Of a DNA stretch of 64,000 nucleotides, positions 35,473 to 45,708 are shown in pieces (position 1 is the stretch's first letter; each line of letters opens with the position of its first letter). The notes beneath the pieces were generated by a model. It saw only the letters and a list, made by a program, of their open reading frames with translations. It searched no databases and had not been told where the DNA came from. Both the position numbers and the translations under genes were made by a program. The stretch lies in contig CAUEQD010000004.1 of the NCBI GenBank assembly GCA_959019945.1, positions 62,001-126,000 on the forward strand. The letters run 5' to 3'. The stretch is from an uncultured Collinsella sp. (lineage in GTDB: Bacteria > Actinomycetota > Coriobacteriia > Coriobacteriales > Coriobacteriaceae).

Positions 35473-36387
35473 CACGCGTATCCACATCGACGAGGCGAGG
35501 CTCGGGCGTGTCCAAAAGCAGGACCGCTTCGCCACGGGCGTGTTGACGGCGATCGTCGCCATCGTCATGCTCATCGTCGTCTCCATGGTGGCCTATATCC
35601 TGTTCGAGGGCATCTCGACGCTGTTCCAGCCGGGCTTTCTCACGGAGCCGTCGCGCGCCAACGGAACGCAGGGCGGCGTGCTCTACCAGCTGTTCGACTC
35701 GTTCTACCTGCTGCTGATCACCCTGATCATCTCGGTGCCCATCAGCCTGGGTGGCGCGGTCTTTTTGGTTGAGTACGCACCCGACGGACCCGTCCGCGAC
35801 ATTGCCTCCACCGCCATCGAGACGCTGTCCTCGCTGCCTTCCATCGTTGTCGGCATGTTCGGTTTTCTGGTGTTCTCGGTGCAGCTGGGCTGGAAGTACT
35901 CCATCATCTCCGGCGCCGTCGCGCTCACCATGTTCAATATCCCCATTCTGGTGCGCGTGATCCAGCAGGCGCTCGAGGACGTGCCGCAGGCCCAGCGCGA
36001 TGCGTGCCTGGCCATGGGCCTCACCCGCTGGGAGGCCACGCTGCACATCCTGATTCCCGAGGCCATGCCCGCTATCGTGACCGGCATCGTGCTTTCGGCC
36101 GGCCGCGTCTTTGGCGAGGCCGCGGCGCTGCTCTTTACCTCGGGCATGAGCTCGCCGGTTCGCCTCAACTTCTTGAGCCTTAACCTGTCGAGCCCTACTT
36201 GCGCCTGGAACGTGTTCCGCCCCGGTGAGTCGCTCGCCGTGCATATCTACAAGATCTATGGCGAAGGCAGCCCCGAGGCCCAGCAGATCGTTTGGGGTAC
36301 CGCGGCACTGCTGATGATTTGCGTGCTGCTGTTTAACGTAATCGCCCGCATTGTGGGCAAGCAACTGGCAAGGAAGATGACGGCCGA

Positions 36388-36391
<4 letters not shown>
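35465..36391 (+). CDS. pstA: Phosphate ABC transporter permease PstA
   Basis: 308 residues and six predicted transmembrane helices. The coupling loop is VPQAQRDACLAMGLTRWEAT, followed by GRVFGEAAALLFTSG. It begins with GTG inside the end of pstC and its TGA overlaps the pstB ATG (ATGA), so the three genes are translationally coupled. Confidence 0.95.
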
Positions 36392-37260
<869 letters not shown>

Positions 37261-37315
37261 TCCGGGACATGCTTGAGGCCCGCGGCGGCCACGGTTGCCA
37301 CGGGACTGATTGGAG

Positions 37316-37353
37316 AGGCGGGTCATCTCTTTTGGGAGATGGCCCGCCTTTTT
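37316..37353 (+). terminator. Terminator of the pst operon
   Basis: AGGCGGGTCATCTC pairs with GAGATGGCCCGCCT, followed by TTTTTGTG. Confidence 0.85.
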
Positions 37354-37423
37354 GTGTCGTGTGCGGCCCGCCTTTTCGCTGCTATTATGGACAACGTTGA
37401 ATTTCTACGAAGGAGCAGGGCAT

Positions 37424-39280
37424 ATGGCGATTCTTTTGGGATGCGATTCCGTCAGCCTAGAGTTTCCCACCAAGCATATTTTCGATAGCGTGACGCTCGG
37501 CGTGGGCGAGGGCGACCGTATTGGTATTGTCGGTAAAAACGGCGACGGCAAGTCGACGCTGCTGAGCGTGCTCGCCGGCACGCTGGAGCCCGACGACGGC
37601 CGCGTGACGCATCGTCGCGGCACCACGATCGGCCTGCTCGGCCAAAAGGACCAGCTTGTCGACACCGACACCGTGCACCATGCCGTCGTGGGCGACACGC
37701 CCGAGTATGAGTGGGCGTCGAGCCCCCGCACGCGCCAGATCCTCGCCGGTCTCATTAGCGATGTGCCCTGGGGGGGCACGGTGGGCGAGCTTTCGGGTGG
37801 CCAGCGCCGCCGCGTGGACCTCGCGCGCCTGTTGATCGGCGACTACGACGTGCTCATGCTCGACGAGCCCACTAACCATCTGGACATGCGCACCATCAAC
37901 TGGCTTGCACGCCATCTTAAGGCTCGCTGGCAGCGCGGTCAGGGCGCCATGCTCGTGGTCACGCACGATCGCTGGTTCTTGGACGAGGTCTGCACCAGCA
38001 TGTGGGAGGTCCACGACGGCCAGGTCGATCCCTTCGAGGGCGGCTACTCCGCATATATCCTGCAGCGCGTGGAGCGCGACCGCATGGCCGCGGTTACCGA
38101 GGAACGCCGTCGCAACATGGCGCGCAAGGAGCTCGCGTGGCTGAGCCGCGGCGCCCAGGCGCGTTCCACCAAGCCCAAGTTTCGCGTTGATGCCGCTCGC
38201 GAGCTGATCGCCGACGTGCCGCCCGTGCGTGACGAGCTGGAGCTCAAGCGCCTCGCCGTGAGCCGCCTGGGCAAGCAGGTTATCGATGTGGTCGACGTGG
38301 ACGCCGGCTATGCGGATACCGATGGCGCGCCCAAGCAGGTGCTCTCTGACGTGACCTGGCTCATTGGTGCGGGCGACCGCTATGGCCTGCTGGGCGAGAA
38401 CGGTGCCGGCAAGTCGACGCTGCTCGACGTGATCCAGGGCAAGATTGAACCCACGCGCGGCCGCGTGAAGATTGGCCAGACAGTGCGCTTTGGCGTGCTG
38501 TCGCAGCAGCTCGAGGAGCTCGAACCCTACATGGGCGACACGATCCGCGAGGTGCTCGGCAACTATAAGAAGTACTACGTCATCGACGGCAAGGAGACTT
38601 CGCCCGAGAAGCTCTGCGAGCGTCTGGGCTTTACGACGCAGCAGCTCTGGAGCCGCATCGGCGATCTTTCGGGCGGCCAGCGCCGTCGCCTGTCGCTGTT
38701 GCTGACGATTCTGGACGAGCCCAACGTGCTCATCCTGGACGAGCCGGGCAACGACCTGGATACCGACATGCTCGCGATTGTCGAGGACCTGCTGGACGGC
38801 TGGCCCGGCACGCTGATCCTGGTGACACACGATCGCTTTTTGATGGAGCGCGTGACCGACCAACAGTGGGCACTGCTCGATGGCCATCTGACGCATATGC
38901 CCGGCGGCGTGGACCAGTACCTGCGCCTGTGCAACGCTACCGCCGAGGGCGAGCCCGTGGGCGCGCCGAGCGCTAAGACCGGCACGTTCGACACCGGTGC
39001 GGCGGCTGCTGCCGACAAGCCCAAGTCGAGCGGTCAGCCCAACGGCCTTTCCAACGCCGAGCGTCAGAAGCTCCGCCGCGAGGTGAGCTCGCTCGAGCGC
39101 AAGATGGAGACGCAGCGCGCCCGCGTGGAGGAGGCCGAGGCCGCCATGGCCCAGGTCGATCCCACCAACTACACGGCGCTCGGCGAGCAGCAGGCAAAGA
39201 TCGACGAGGCTCACGCCGCCATGGACGAGCTGGAGATGGCGTGGCTCGAGGCGAGCGAAAAGCTCGAGGGCGAGGAGTAG
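37424..39280 (+). CDS. ABC-F family ATPase (Uup-like)
   Basis: 618 residues, two ABC domains and no membrane segment. First Walker A GKNGDGKST, signature LSGGQRRR, Walker B MLDEPTNHLD; second Walker A GENGAGKST, signature LSGGQRRR, Walker B ILDEPGNDLD. The charged linker between the domains and the C-terminal coiled coil (SSLERKMETQRARVEEAEAA) match ABC-F proteins of the Uup type, which act on ribosomes or nucleic acids. AAGGAG precedes ATG 37424. The HAD gene begins six bases after the stop. Confidence 0.9.
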   Translation: MAILLGCDSVSLEFPTKHIFDSVTLGVGEGDRIGIVGKNGDGKSTLLSVLAGTLEPDDGRVTHRRGTTIGLLGQKDQLVDTDTVHHAVVGDTPEYEWASSPRTRQILAGLISDVPWGGTVGELSGGQRRRVDLARLLIGDYDVLMLDEPTNHLDMRTINWLARHLKARWQRGQGAMLVVTHDRWFLDEVCTSMWEVHDGQVDPFEGGYSAYILQRVERDRMAAVTEERRRNMARKELAWLSRGAQARSTKPKFRVDAARELIADVPPVRDELELKRLAVSRLGKQVIDVVDVDAGYADTDGAPKQVLSDVTWLIGAGDRYGLLGENGAGKSTLLDVIQGKIEPTRGRVKIGQTVRFGVLSQQLEELEPYMGDTIREVLGNYKKYYVIDGKETSPEKLCERLGFTTQQLWSRIGDLSGGQRRRLSLLLTILDEPNVLILDEPGNDLDTDMLAIVEDLLDGWPGTLILVTHDRFLMERVTDQQWALLDGHLTHMPGGVDQYLRLCNATAEGEPVGAPSAKTGTFDTGAAAAADKPKSSGQPNGLSNAERQKLRREVSSLERKMETQRARVEEAEAAMAQVDPTNYTALGEQQAKIDEAHAAMDELEMAWLEASEKLEGEE

Positions 39281-39286
39281 GCGAGA

Positions 39287-40057
39287 ATGATCAAAGCCGC
39301 GTTTTTCGATATCGACGGCACGCTGCTGAGCTTTAAGACCCACCGGATTCCGGCGTCGGCGCAGCAGGTGCTCGACAGCTTTCGCGAGCAGGGGATTGCG
39401 TGCGTGATCGCCACGGGCCGTCCGACCTACCAGATGCCGGACTGGCTGTTCGACCTGGGCTGGGATGCGTACATTACGCTTTCGGGCCAGCACTGTTTTG
39501 ATGCCAAGGGCGTCTACCGCAGCTGCCCGATCGATCCGGACGACGTTGCGGTGATTGTGGACCAGGTGGCGCAGGGGCGCTACGACTCACTGTGCATGCA
39601 GGGCGAGAACTCGTTTGTGAACCGCCTGTCCGAGCGCGTGGTGACGGCTGGCAGCAACGCGGGAATCGTCTACCACGAGGAGCCGTTTGAGCATGCCTTT
39701 GACGCGCCGGTCTATCAGTTCTGTGCCTTTGTTGACCCAGTTGACGAGCATATCGTGACCGATGCCGTGTCGCATTCGCTCACCACGCGCTGGTGCGACC
39801 TGTTCTGCGACATTATTCCGGCCAACGGCGGCAAGGACCTGGGTGTGGCGGCGACGCTGGAGCGCCTGGGCATCGACGCGAGTGAAGCGATTGCCTTTGG
39901 CGACGGCGAGAACGACCTGTCGATGTTCTCGGCCGTGGGCACAAGTGTGGCCATGGGCAACGCGCAGGACACGGTGAAAGCTGCGGCGACCTACGTGACG
40001 ACCGCCGTGGACGACGATGGGATCTACAACGCCGCGAAGTACTTTGGACTGCTATAG
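39287..40057 (+). CDS. Cof-type HAD-IIB phosphatase
   Basis: 256 residues. FFDIDGTLLSFKTHRIP (motif I), VIATGRPTY (motif II), the C2B cap domain, and GGKDLGVAATLERLG with GDGENDLSMF (motifs III/IV) define the Cof subfamily of sugar-phosphate and cofactor phosphatases. It follows the ABC-F gene at six bases. The exact substrate is unknown. Confidence 0.9.
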   Translation: MIKAAFFDIDGTLLSFKTHRIPASAQQVLDSFREQGIACVIATGRPTYQMPDWLFDLGWDAYITLSGQHCFDAKGVYRSCPIDPDDVAVIVDQVAQGRYDSLCMQGENSFVNRLSERVVTAGSNAGIVYHEEPFEHAFDAPVYQFCAFVDPVDEHIVTDAVSHSLTTRWCDLFCDIIPANGGKDLGVAATLERLGIDASEAIAFGDGENDLSMFSAVGTSVAMGNAQDTVKAAATYVTTAVDDDGIYNAAKYFGLL

Positions 40058-40073
40058 CTGCGGCTCGGCACTT

Positions 40074-40112
40074 GGGGACACTCCTTGCGGGGCGTGTTCC
40101 CATTTTGTTTTC
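40074..40112 (+). terminator. Terminator after Cof-type phosphatase
   Basis: GGGGACAC (40074-40081) pairs with GTGTTCCC (40094-40101, one G-T pair), followed by ATTTTGTTTT. The GGGGACACTCC sequence resembles the GGGGACGGTCCC hairpin at 23377. Confidence 0.6.
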
Positions 40113-40139
40113 GTCCCGCTCGTTTTGTGAAACACGGCT

Positions 40140-40187
40140 AACTTTTAGGCAAAGTAGTAAGACATGGGCAACTTTTGCGGTAAAGTA
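40140..40187. promoter_or_regulatory. Tandem dyads upstream of the DtxR-like gene
   Basis: Two copies of an ACTTT-N-AAAGTA dyad at 40140-40156 and 40170-40187, about 30 bases apart centre to centre, lie 50-100 bases before the start. Autoregulation by the encoded metal-responsive repressor is the simple reading. Confidence 0.5.
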
Positions 40188-40239
40188 AGCCGTGGAAAGT
40201 ATCCAAAGGCTAACTAGCAATCATCGCGAAAGGCGGCCC

Positions 40240-40629
40240 ATGGCCCTACGTGAATCCGGAGAAGACTATCTCGAATCGATCTACGTTCTGTCGGAACGCC
40301 AGGGCATCGTGCGCTCGATCGACGTTGCGGAGTACCTCGGCGTAACCAAGGCGAGCGTTTCCAAGGCCATGGCGACGCTGGAAAGCAACGGCTATGTCGA
40401 AATGGGCAAGCGCGACGTTCATCTGACGGAGCGTGGTCTGGAGGTCGCTCGCCAAATGTGGGAGCGTCACTGCTTTTTCGTGGGGCTGCTGGAGGATGCG
40501 GGTGTTTCGGCTGAGGTCGCGTCGCAAGAGGGCTGCCACATGGAGCACTGCCTGAGCGAGGAAAGCTTCGAGAAACTGAGGGCGATGCTGAACCGGGGCG
40601 AGGCGACGGGCCAAGCGGCGGAATCCTAA
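40240..40629 (+). CDS. DtxR/MntR-family metal-dependent regulator
   Basis: 129 residues. An N-terminal winged helix (EDYLESIYVLSE, SIDVAEYLGVTKASVSKAMATLESNGYV) is followed by the dimerisation/metal-binding helices with RHCFFVGLLEDAGV and EGCHMEHCLSEES, which hold the His, Glu and Cys ligand positions. It is short like MntR and lacks the SH3 domain of full DtxR. It probably senses iron or manganese. AAAGGCGG precedes ATG 40240. Confidence 0.88.
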   Translation: MALRESGEDYLESIYVLSERQGIVRSIDVAEYLGVTKASVSKAMATLESNGYVEMGKRDVHLTERGLEVARQMWERHCFFVGLLEDAGVSAEVASQEGCHMEHCLSEESFEKLRAMLNRGEATGQAAES

Positions 40630-40773
40630 CGAACCCCCAGTAGCGCGGAGTTCGCGCAAAGCGCGAACCAGCGACCGGGACCAGCGGTCCTTTCGGCCAA
40701 GTCCATTTCAGCAAAGGAACCCCGCCAGCAAGCGATGCCCAAGAACTGCCACCTACGTCACCGCAGGCCGGGG

Positions 40774-40884
40774 CCGGGTTTGGTTTTGAAAACACTCCAC
40801 AGCGCGAGGCCCGCCTTTCCGTTGCTCCGCAGGAGCAGGAAAGACGGGCCTCATGCGCGAGGACGTTTTCAAAACCAAGCCCGG
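40774..40884. terminator. Long bidirectional hairpin between DtxR gene and P1B ATPase
   Basis: A 20-bp outer stem (40774-40793 with 40865-40884, one G-T) encloses an inner stem of GAGGCCCG/CGGGCCTC, CTTTCC/GGAAAG and TGCTCC/GGAGCA. A separate small hairpin GTTCGCGC/GCGCGAAC lies at 40650-40668, recalling the first hairpin of the nested element. Confidence 0.65.
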
Positions 40885-40908
40885 TCCCGACCGGACAGCC
40901 CACGAACG

Positions 40909-42861
40909 CTACAGGTTCTTGACACCCATCGCGCGCATGGCGTTCAGGATGGCGATGATCGCCACGCCTACGTCGCCGAACACGGCAAGCCACATGTTGG
41001 CGATGCCCAGTGCCGCAAGCACCAGAATCAGCAACTTAACGCCCAGCGCAAAGATGATGTTCTGCCAAACAATCGACATGGTCTTGCGCGCCACACGGAT
41101 GGCGTGGGCGATGTTGGACGGCTTGTCATCCATGAGCACGACGTCGGCGGCCTCGATCGCAGCGTCGGAACCCATAGCGCCCATGGCAATGCCAACATCG
41201 GCGCGCGTAAGCACAGGCGCATCGTTGATGCCGTCGCCGACAAAGGCGAGCTTGCCCTTGCCCGATTCGGCTGCCAGCAATGCCTCGACGCGCTCGACCT
41301 TGTCGCCCGGCAGCAGCTGCGCGTGGAACTCGTCGAGACTGAGTTGCTTGGCCACAGACGCCGCAACCTCCTCACGGTCGCCCGTGAGCATGACGGTGCG
41401 CTTGACGCCGGCGGCGTGCAGGTCGCTGATCGTCTGCTCGGCATCGGTCTTTATGGTGTCGGCAATTACGATGTGGCCGGCGTACGTATCATCGACCAGC
41501 ACGTGGAGGATGGTGCCGACGATCTCGCAATTGGGCGCTTCGATACCGGCCACAGCAAGCATCTTGGCATTGCCGACGATGACGCGCTTGCCGTCGATAA
41601 TCGCCGTCACGCCATGGCCCGCGTCATTGGTGGAGTCGCTTACGCGTTTGGGATCGAGCTCGCCCTGGAAGGCGGTGCGTACCGACTGCGCGATGGGATG
41701 GTCGGAGAATGACTCGGCAAGGGCCGCGACTTCGAGCAGCGACTGCTCGGTATAGCCTGCCTCGGGGTGTACCGCCACGACCGAAAACGTGCCGTTGGTG
41801 AGCGTGCCGGTCTTGTCAAAGACGACGGTGTCCACATCCGCGAGCGTCTCGAGGTAGTTAGAGCCCTTGATGAGGACGCCCAGCTTGGATGCGCCACCGA
41901 TGCCGCCAAAAAAGCTGAGCGGCACGCTGATCACGAGCGCGCATGGGCAACTGACGACGAGGAAGGTCAGGCCGCGCAGGATCCAGTCGGACCAGGCGCC
42001 GGTGACCAAGCCACCGCCGAGCGCGAGTACCGCGGCCGCGCCGGTGACAGCGGGCGTGTAGACGCGGGCGAAGCGCGTGATGAAGTTCTCGGTGCGTGCC
42101 TTCTTCTCACTAGCGTTTTCTACGAGCTCCAGGACGCGCGCGACGGTGGACTCGCCAAAGGGCTTGGTGGTGCGCACGTGGAGGAGACCCGTCATGTTGA
42201 TGCAGCCGCTGATGATATCGTCTCCAGTTTTGGCCGGGCGGGGGACCGACTCTCCGGTAAGGGCGGCGGTATCGAGCTGTGTCTCGCCCTCGACGATGAC
42301 GCCGTCGATAGGCACGCGCTCACCGGGCTTGACCACGATCACGGTGCCGACGGCGATGTCATCGGGGAAGACCTGCTCGAGTGTGCCGTCGGGCTGCTCG
42401 ACGTTAGCGTAGTCGGGCGCGATGTCCATCATGGCACTGATCGACTTGCGGCTCTTGCCCACGGCGTACGCCTGAAACAGCTCGCCGACCTGGTAGAACA
42501 GCATGACGGCGGCGCCTTCGGCCATGTGCGGGTCGGTATCGGGGAAGAGCACCATGGCAAACGCGCCGATGGTCGCGACGGCCATGAGGAAGCTCTCGTC
42601 GAAGGCCTTGCCGCGGCGGATGTTATTGAATGCCTTTTGCAGTACGTCGTAGCCGGCAATCAAAAACGGCACGAGGAACAGCACAAAGCTGGCGTAGATG
42701 TCGCCCGGGGTGCCGAATGCGGCGGTAAGGGTGCCGAACTCATCGAGGGCGTACACCACGGCAAAAATGCCCAGCGCTACCAGGATGCGGTTGCGCTTAT
42801 GCTCGAGTGATTCTTTTTTCTTGCGCTTCTTCTTTTTCTTTTTGGGATCGGCAGCTGCCAT
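40909..42861 (-). CDS. P1B-type heavy-metal (Zn/Cd) efflux ATPase
   Basis: 650 residues. CPC motif in SCPCALVIS, TGES actuator, DKTGTLT phosphorylation site, SDHPIAQS (HP locus), GDGINDAPVL and a final membrane Asp in FGDVGVAIIAIL mark a P1B-2 (Zn/Cd/Pb) pump. It has no fused HMA domain; instead the N-terminus is a Lys-rich tail, and a free HMA protein is encoded just upstream. GGGAGG precedes the ATG. An ArsR-like operator dyad lies upstream. Confidence 0.93.
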   Translation of the reverse strand: MAAADPKKKKKKRKKKESLEHKRNRILVALGIFAVVYALDEFGTLTAAFGTPGDIYASFVLFLVPFLIAGYDVLQKAFNNIRRGKAFDESFLMAVATIGAFAMVLFPDTDPHMAEGAAVMLFYQVGELFQAYAVGKSRKSISAMMDIAPDYANVEQPDGTLEQVFPDDIAVGTVIVVKPGERVPIDGVIVEGETQLDTAALTGESVPRPAKTGDDIISGCINMTGLLHVRTTKPFGESTVARVLELVENASEKKARTENFITRFARVYTPAVTGAAAVLALGGGLVTGAWSDWILRGLTFLVVSCPCALVISVPLSFFGGIGGASKLGVLIKGSNYLETLADVDTVVFDKTGTLTNGTFSVVAVHPEAGYTEQSLLEVAALAESFSDHPIAQSVRTAFQGELDPKRVSDSTNDAGHGVTAIIDGKRVIVGNAKMLAVAGIEAPNCEIVGTILHVLVDDTYAGHIVIADTIKTDAEQTISDLHAAGVKRTVMLTGDREEVAASVAKQLSLDEFHAQLLPGDKVERVEALLAAESGKGKLAFVGDGINDAPVLTRADVGIAMGAMGSDAAIEAADVVLMDDKPSNIAHAIRVARKTMSIVWQNIIFALGVKLLILVLAALGIANMWLAVFGDVGVAIIAILNAMRAMGVKNL

Positions 42862-42883
42862 GATTCAAACCTCCCATTTGAAT

Positions 42884-42903
42884 GTATGAACACTCGCTCA
42901 TAT
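42884..42903. promoter_or_regulatory. ArsR/SmtB-type operator before the P1B ATPase
   Basis: GTATGAACACTCGCTCATAT, an imperfect dyad closely related to the two sites upstream of the ArsR gene (43622-43676). Confidence 0.6.
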
Positions 42904-42960
42904 AATTTCGCGAGCAAAGGCCGCAGCAAGCGCGGCCTTGCAGGTTGGCGTAAACCTTGG

Positions 42961-43179
42961 CTAGAGAATGATCTCGCAGTCCGGCTCGGCGTCGGCGGTG
43001 AACTCCACAACGCGGTCGAGGACCTCGTCGAACTCGGCGTCATCGGCCTCGAGCGTCAGCTTCTGGGTCATAAAGTTGACGGACACGGATTTGACGCCCT
43101 CGAGCTTGGCCAGCTCGTCCTGAAGCTCGCGCGCACAGTTGGCGCAATCGATCTCATCGAGCTTGTACTGCTTTTTCAT
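42961..43179 (-). CDS. Heavy-metal-associated (HMA) domain protein
   Basis: 72 residues, a single ferredoxin-like HMA domain. The metal-binding CxxC occurs in IDCANCARELQ, and VKSVSVNFMTQKLTLE gives the second strand pair. It would deliver or sequester soft metal for the P1B ATPase downstream, which lacks its own HMA domain. Acidic C-terminus. Confidence 0.92.
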   Translation of the reverse strand: MKKQYKLDEIDCANCARELQDELAKLEGVKSVSVNFMTQKLTLEADDAEFDEVLDRVVEFTADAEPDCEIIL

Positions 43180-43241
43180 GGTGGGTTCCTTTCCCGTTTT
43201 TGCGGCTTGGGTGCAGGCCGCGCTGGTACCGTGGTTGGCTG

Positions 43242-43607
43242 CTATTCGCAGATGTGGCTCATGCCCTGGTTGAGCATGGTGTAGACGTGGTCGTCGGCGA
43301 GCGAGTAGAGGATATTGCGCCCGTCGCGCCGGAATTTAACCAGGTGCGACTGCTTGAGTGTGCGCAGCTGGTGCGACACCGCGGACTGCGAGGTTTCGGT
43401 CGCTTCGGCGATGTCTGCCACGCAGAGCTCGCGGCCCATGAGGGCGTAAAGGATCTTGATGCGCGTGGTGTCGCTGAAGACCTTGAACAGGTCGGCGAGG
43501 TCGTAGAGAAGCTCCTCGTCGGGAAGGTCCTCGGGCGAGCAGGTGGTGGGGATCGCGGGTTCGGTGGCCTCGATGTCGGGTTTCGTTTCATCAACGCGGA
43601 TGCTCAT
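43242..43607 (-). CDS. ArsR/SmtB-family metal-sensing repressor
   Basis: 121 residues. A winged-helix core (DTTRIKILYAL, ELCVADIAEATETSQSAVSHQLRTL, VKFRRDGRNILYSLADDHV) is typical of CadC/SmtB. The ELCVAD stretch carries the alpha-3 Cys; the N-terminus has TTCSPEDLP with a further Cys. It heads the operon ArsR - HMA - P1B ATPase and probably represses it through the dyads upstream and before the ATPase. Confidence 0.93.
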   Translation of the reverse strand: MSIRVDETKPDIEATEPAIPTTCSPEDLPDEELLYDLADLFKVFSDTTRIKILYALMGRELCVADIAEATETSQSAVSHQLRTLKQSHLVKFRRDGRNILYSLADDHVYTMLNQGMSHICE

Positions 43608-43621
43608 TGCAATATCCTTTC

Positions 43622-43676
43622 ATATGAACATGCGCTCATATAACTTGCTTCCGATTATATGAGTGTATGTTCATAT
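43622..43676. promoter_or_regulatory. Two ArsR/SmtB-type operators
   Basis: ATATGAACATGCGCTCATAT (43622-43641) and ATATGAGTGTATGTTCATAT (43657-43676) are dyads of the ATATGANNN...TCATAT type in front of the ArsR gene. A third related site lies before the P1B ATPase. Confidence 0.65.
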
Positions 43677-43679
43677 GTC

Positions 43680-44026
43680 AATGACGTTCAGGTAATTCGT
43701 TGCACAAAATGATGGGGAATAGTGGACGAGATCCCGGACTGAGCGGTTTTGATAGCCGATGCCGGGGTGGGTGCCCTTGAGCCGTGCAAAAATTGGAGTA
43801 TTCTGCAACGATAGGGGGTCCGTTAATTTATCGCAGGCCAAATAATGCAGCTAAAGAGTTATCTTAGGGTGTTAATCCGATGAGTTCTTCCTCAAATGTT
43901 GCCTAACGCTCTCACGCAAGAGTGATTTCGCTTCACATTTGGATCCACTCGAGGGTGATAGACACCCGGCTCTGCTGAATACTCGCAATTTTGCACGTCG
44001 CTAAGGTGCCCACCTTGTTAGCCGGT
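43680..44026. other. Non-coding interval next to the split endonuclease gene
   Basis: About 350 bases with no supported gene. It contains TGCAACGATAGGGGG and AATTTATCGCAGGCC but no recognisable operator, terminator or RNA. Confidence 0.5.
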
Positions 44027-44610
44027 CTAGCTCCCGGCCCCGAAGATCCTGCCCTCGGGCGCGAGGCTGCTTGTTTGGGCAAATGATGGGCTGTCGGATT
44101 CGACTGTCTGCATGTCATCGATTGCCGGAACTTCATTAATTGTCGGGTCATCCAGCGTGATGCCTTCGAGCGTTGCTTTTTCGAGGTCGATTCGTTGACG
44201 ATCTTCGGAATCCTGGCGAAGCTGCTTCTGAATTCGCTTTTTCTCTTCTATAAACCTTCTGAGCACAAACTGTCTCAGGTCCTCTTGCATGATTTGAAAG
44301 TCTTTTGGCAGACGCGAGGGGCGTACGCCCTCTTTCCGCTGGATTGCTTCCATGACCCTAACGAAAGAGCTAGCATGCATAAAGGAATAACGACTGACGG
44401 TGATGATTCCGTACCCCATGGACGCAAGTGCATTCTTGCGCTCCTCATCGATGGCGCGGTCTTCTTCCGCGTCATGATAAAAACCGTTGTATTCAATGTC
44501 TGTGCGAGATTTCTTTAGATACGCATCCATAAAGAACTTTTTGCGTCTCGTGAGATTCTTTGCGGCAGTGGTGACCTGCACCTCGTAATCGGTCTCAATT
44601 CCCTTAATAC
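44027..44610 (-). pseudogene. Endonuclease-like protein, C-terminal half of a split gene
   Basis: About 194 residues of frame, open upstream only to a TAG at the junction. MDAYLKKSRTDIEYNGFYH, DEERKNALASMGYGIITVSR is the EYxxxxFH...D..R...L...G pattern of DUF559/VSR-like restriction-endonuclease-fold proteins common in Coriobacteriia. Read leftwards from 50674-51303 it is the missing C-terminus of that frame. The segment between them is foreign. The tail (EEKKRIQKQLRQ) is helical and charged. Confidence 0.78.
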
Positions 44611-44617
44611 CAAGAAT

Positions 44618-45631
44618 TTGCTACATTTTTCGTTCTTTCTACATCACTACGAGCCGCAGCTTAATAAGCGCATCAAGAGCTTTCTTGGTGTGGATGGCGG
44701 CGATTTGTACGATACAGACCGTTTTCTGGATATAAAACTGTCCTGCCGGGAGCAAATGCTCCAAAAGCTGATGGACTATGATCCTGCCAAGGGTGCGGAG
44801 TATGCTACATACATCTTTCCGTTCATCCGGGATGCTATGCTCCGTTTCCGCATGGGCGAAGAAAAATGGTCGGTATCCTCTCTGACTAATTACAAAATGG
44901 TGCGGTCAATGGCTTGGCTGTACCACAATACCAAGGATGCGGTCAACGAGTTTTCCAAGAAATACAACTGTGATCTTGCTCTTGCCGAAGAATATCTGAA
45001 AGTTGTCCGAGGTATCCGCAATCAGCAGCCATTCTATGTGACAGACGAGGACGGCGAGGAAACTGGCGAAGATGTCGCCCTTGACGATAGTTGGAACTAT
45101 ACCGACATCCTCTGGAACGGCATACAGGCAGAAAAGGTGCAACGGGCATTTGAGAAACTGAATTACCGGGAGCAGACCTTGCTCGAAAAACGGTTAGCAA
45201 TTTGCATGACCTGTGGGCGTGTTGGCTCATGGAAGAACCGCCCCACCTTTGAAGACCTGGCGGTTATGTTTGAGGGAAGCACAGCCAGCGGTGCAGAGCG
45301 GGCTTACCGGAAAGCGATGGATAAGCTGACAGAGCTTCTGGTTGCCGAGGGTGCTATCCATGCAGTCCGGCTGAAACAGAAATCCAAAACCAAGCGCAAA
45401 AAGAAAATCACCGCCGCAATCTACGAATACCAGGCAGACTGCGACGGCGAATGGGGCGAAATATCAGTTGATTTTGAGAACGGCACAGCAGAAATCATTC
45501 GGCTTGCTGATTGGGATACAATTAAAACGAACTGGTTTGCCAATGAGGCGATCCGGTATATTTTATCATTGTCGCCTGATGCTCTTAAAAAATATATGCT
45601 CGTCCCCCTTGAGCCGCCACTTATATCCTGA
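44618..45631 (+). CDS. Sigma-70-like protein from a conjugative element, N-terminus lost
   Basis: About 337 residues from the edge of the insertion; the frame begins at a TTG inside the junction, so the natural start is missing. HHYEPQLNKRIKSFLG and the helical EYATYIFPFIRDAMLRF resemble region 2, and the NYREQTLLEKRL / FEDLAVMFEGSTASGAERAYRKAMDKL stretch resembles region 4 helix-turn-helix of sigma factors found on Firmicutes integrative elements. The C-terminus is Lys-rich with a short beta-rich tail. Probably non-functional or no longer expressed from its own promoter. Confidence 0.65.
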   Translation: MLHFSFFLHHYEPQLNKRIKSFLGVDGGDLYDTDRFLDIKLSCREQMLQKLMDYDPAKGAEYATYIFPFIRDAMLRFRMGEEKWSVSSLTNYKMVRSMAWLYHNTKDAVNEFSKKYNCDLALAEEYLKVVRGIRNQQPFYVTDEDGEETGEDVALDDSWNYTDILWNGIQAEKVQRAFEKLNYREQTLLEKRLAICMTCGRVGSWKNRPTFEDLAVMFEGSTASGAERAYRKAMDKLTELLVAEGAIHAVRLKQKSKTKRKKKITAAIYEYQADCDGEWGEISVDFENGTAEIIRLADWDTIKTNWFANEAIRYILSLSPDALKKYMLVPLEPPLIS

Positions 45632-45708
45632 ATCCTTACAACAACTGTAAGTGGTATTTGCTGTGTTCCCATGCTATCATTTTATTACAAATGATAGGAG
45701 GTATTCAC

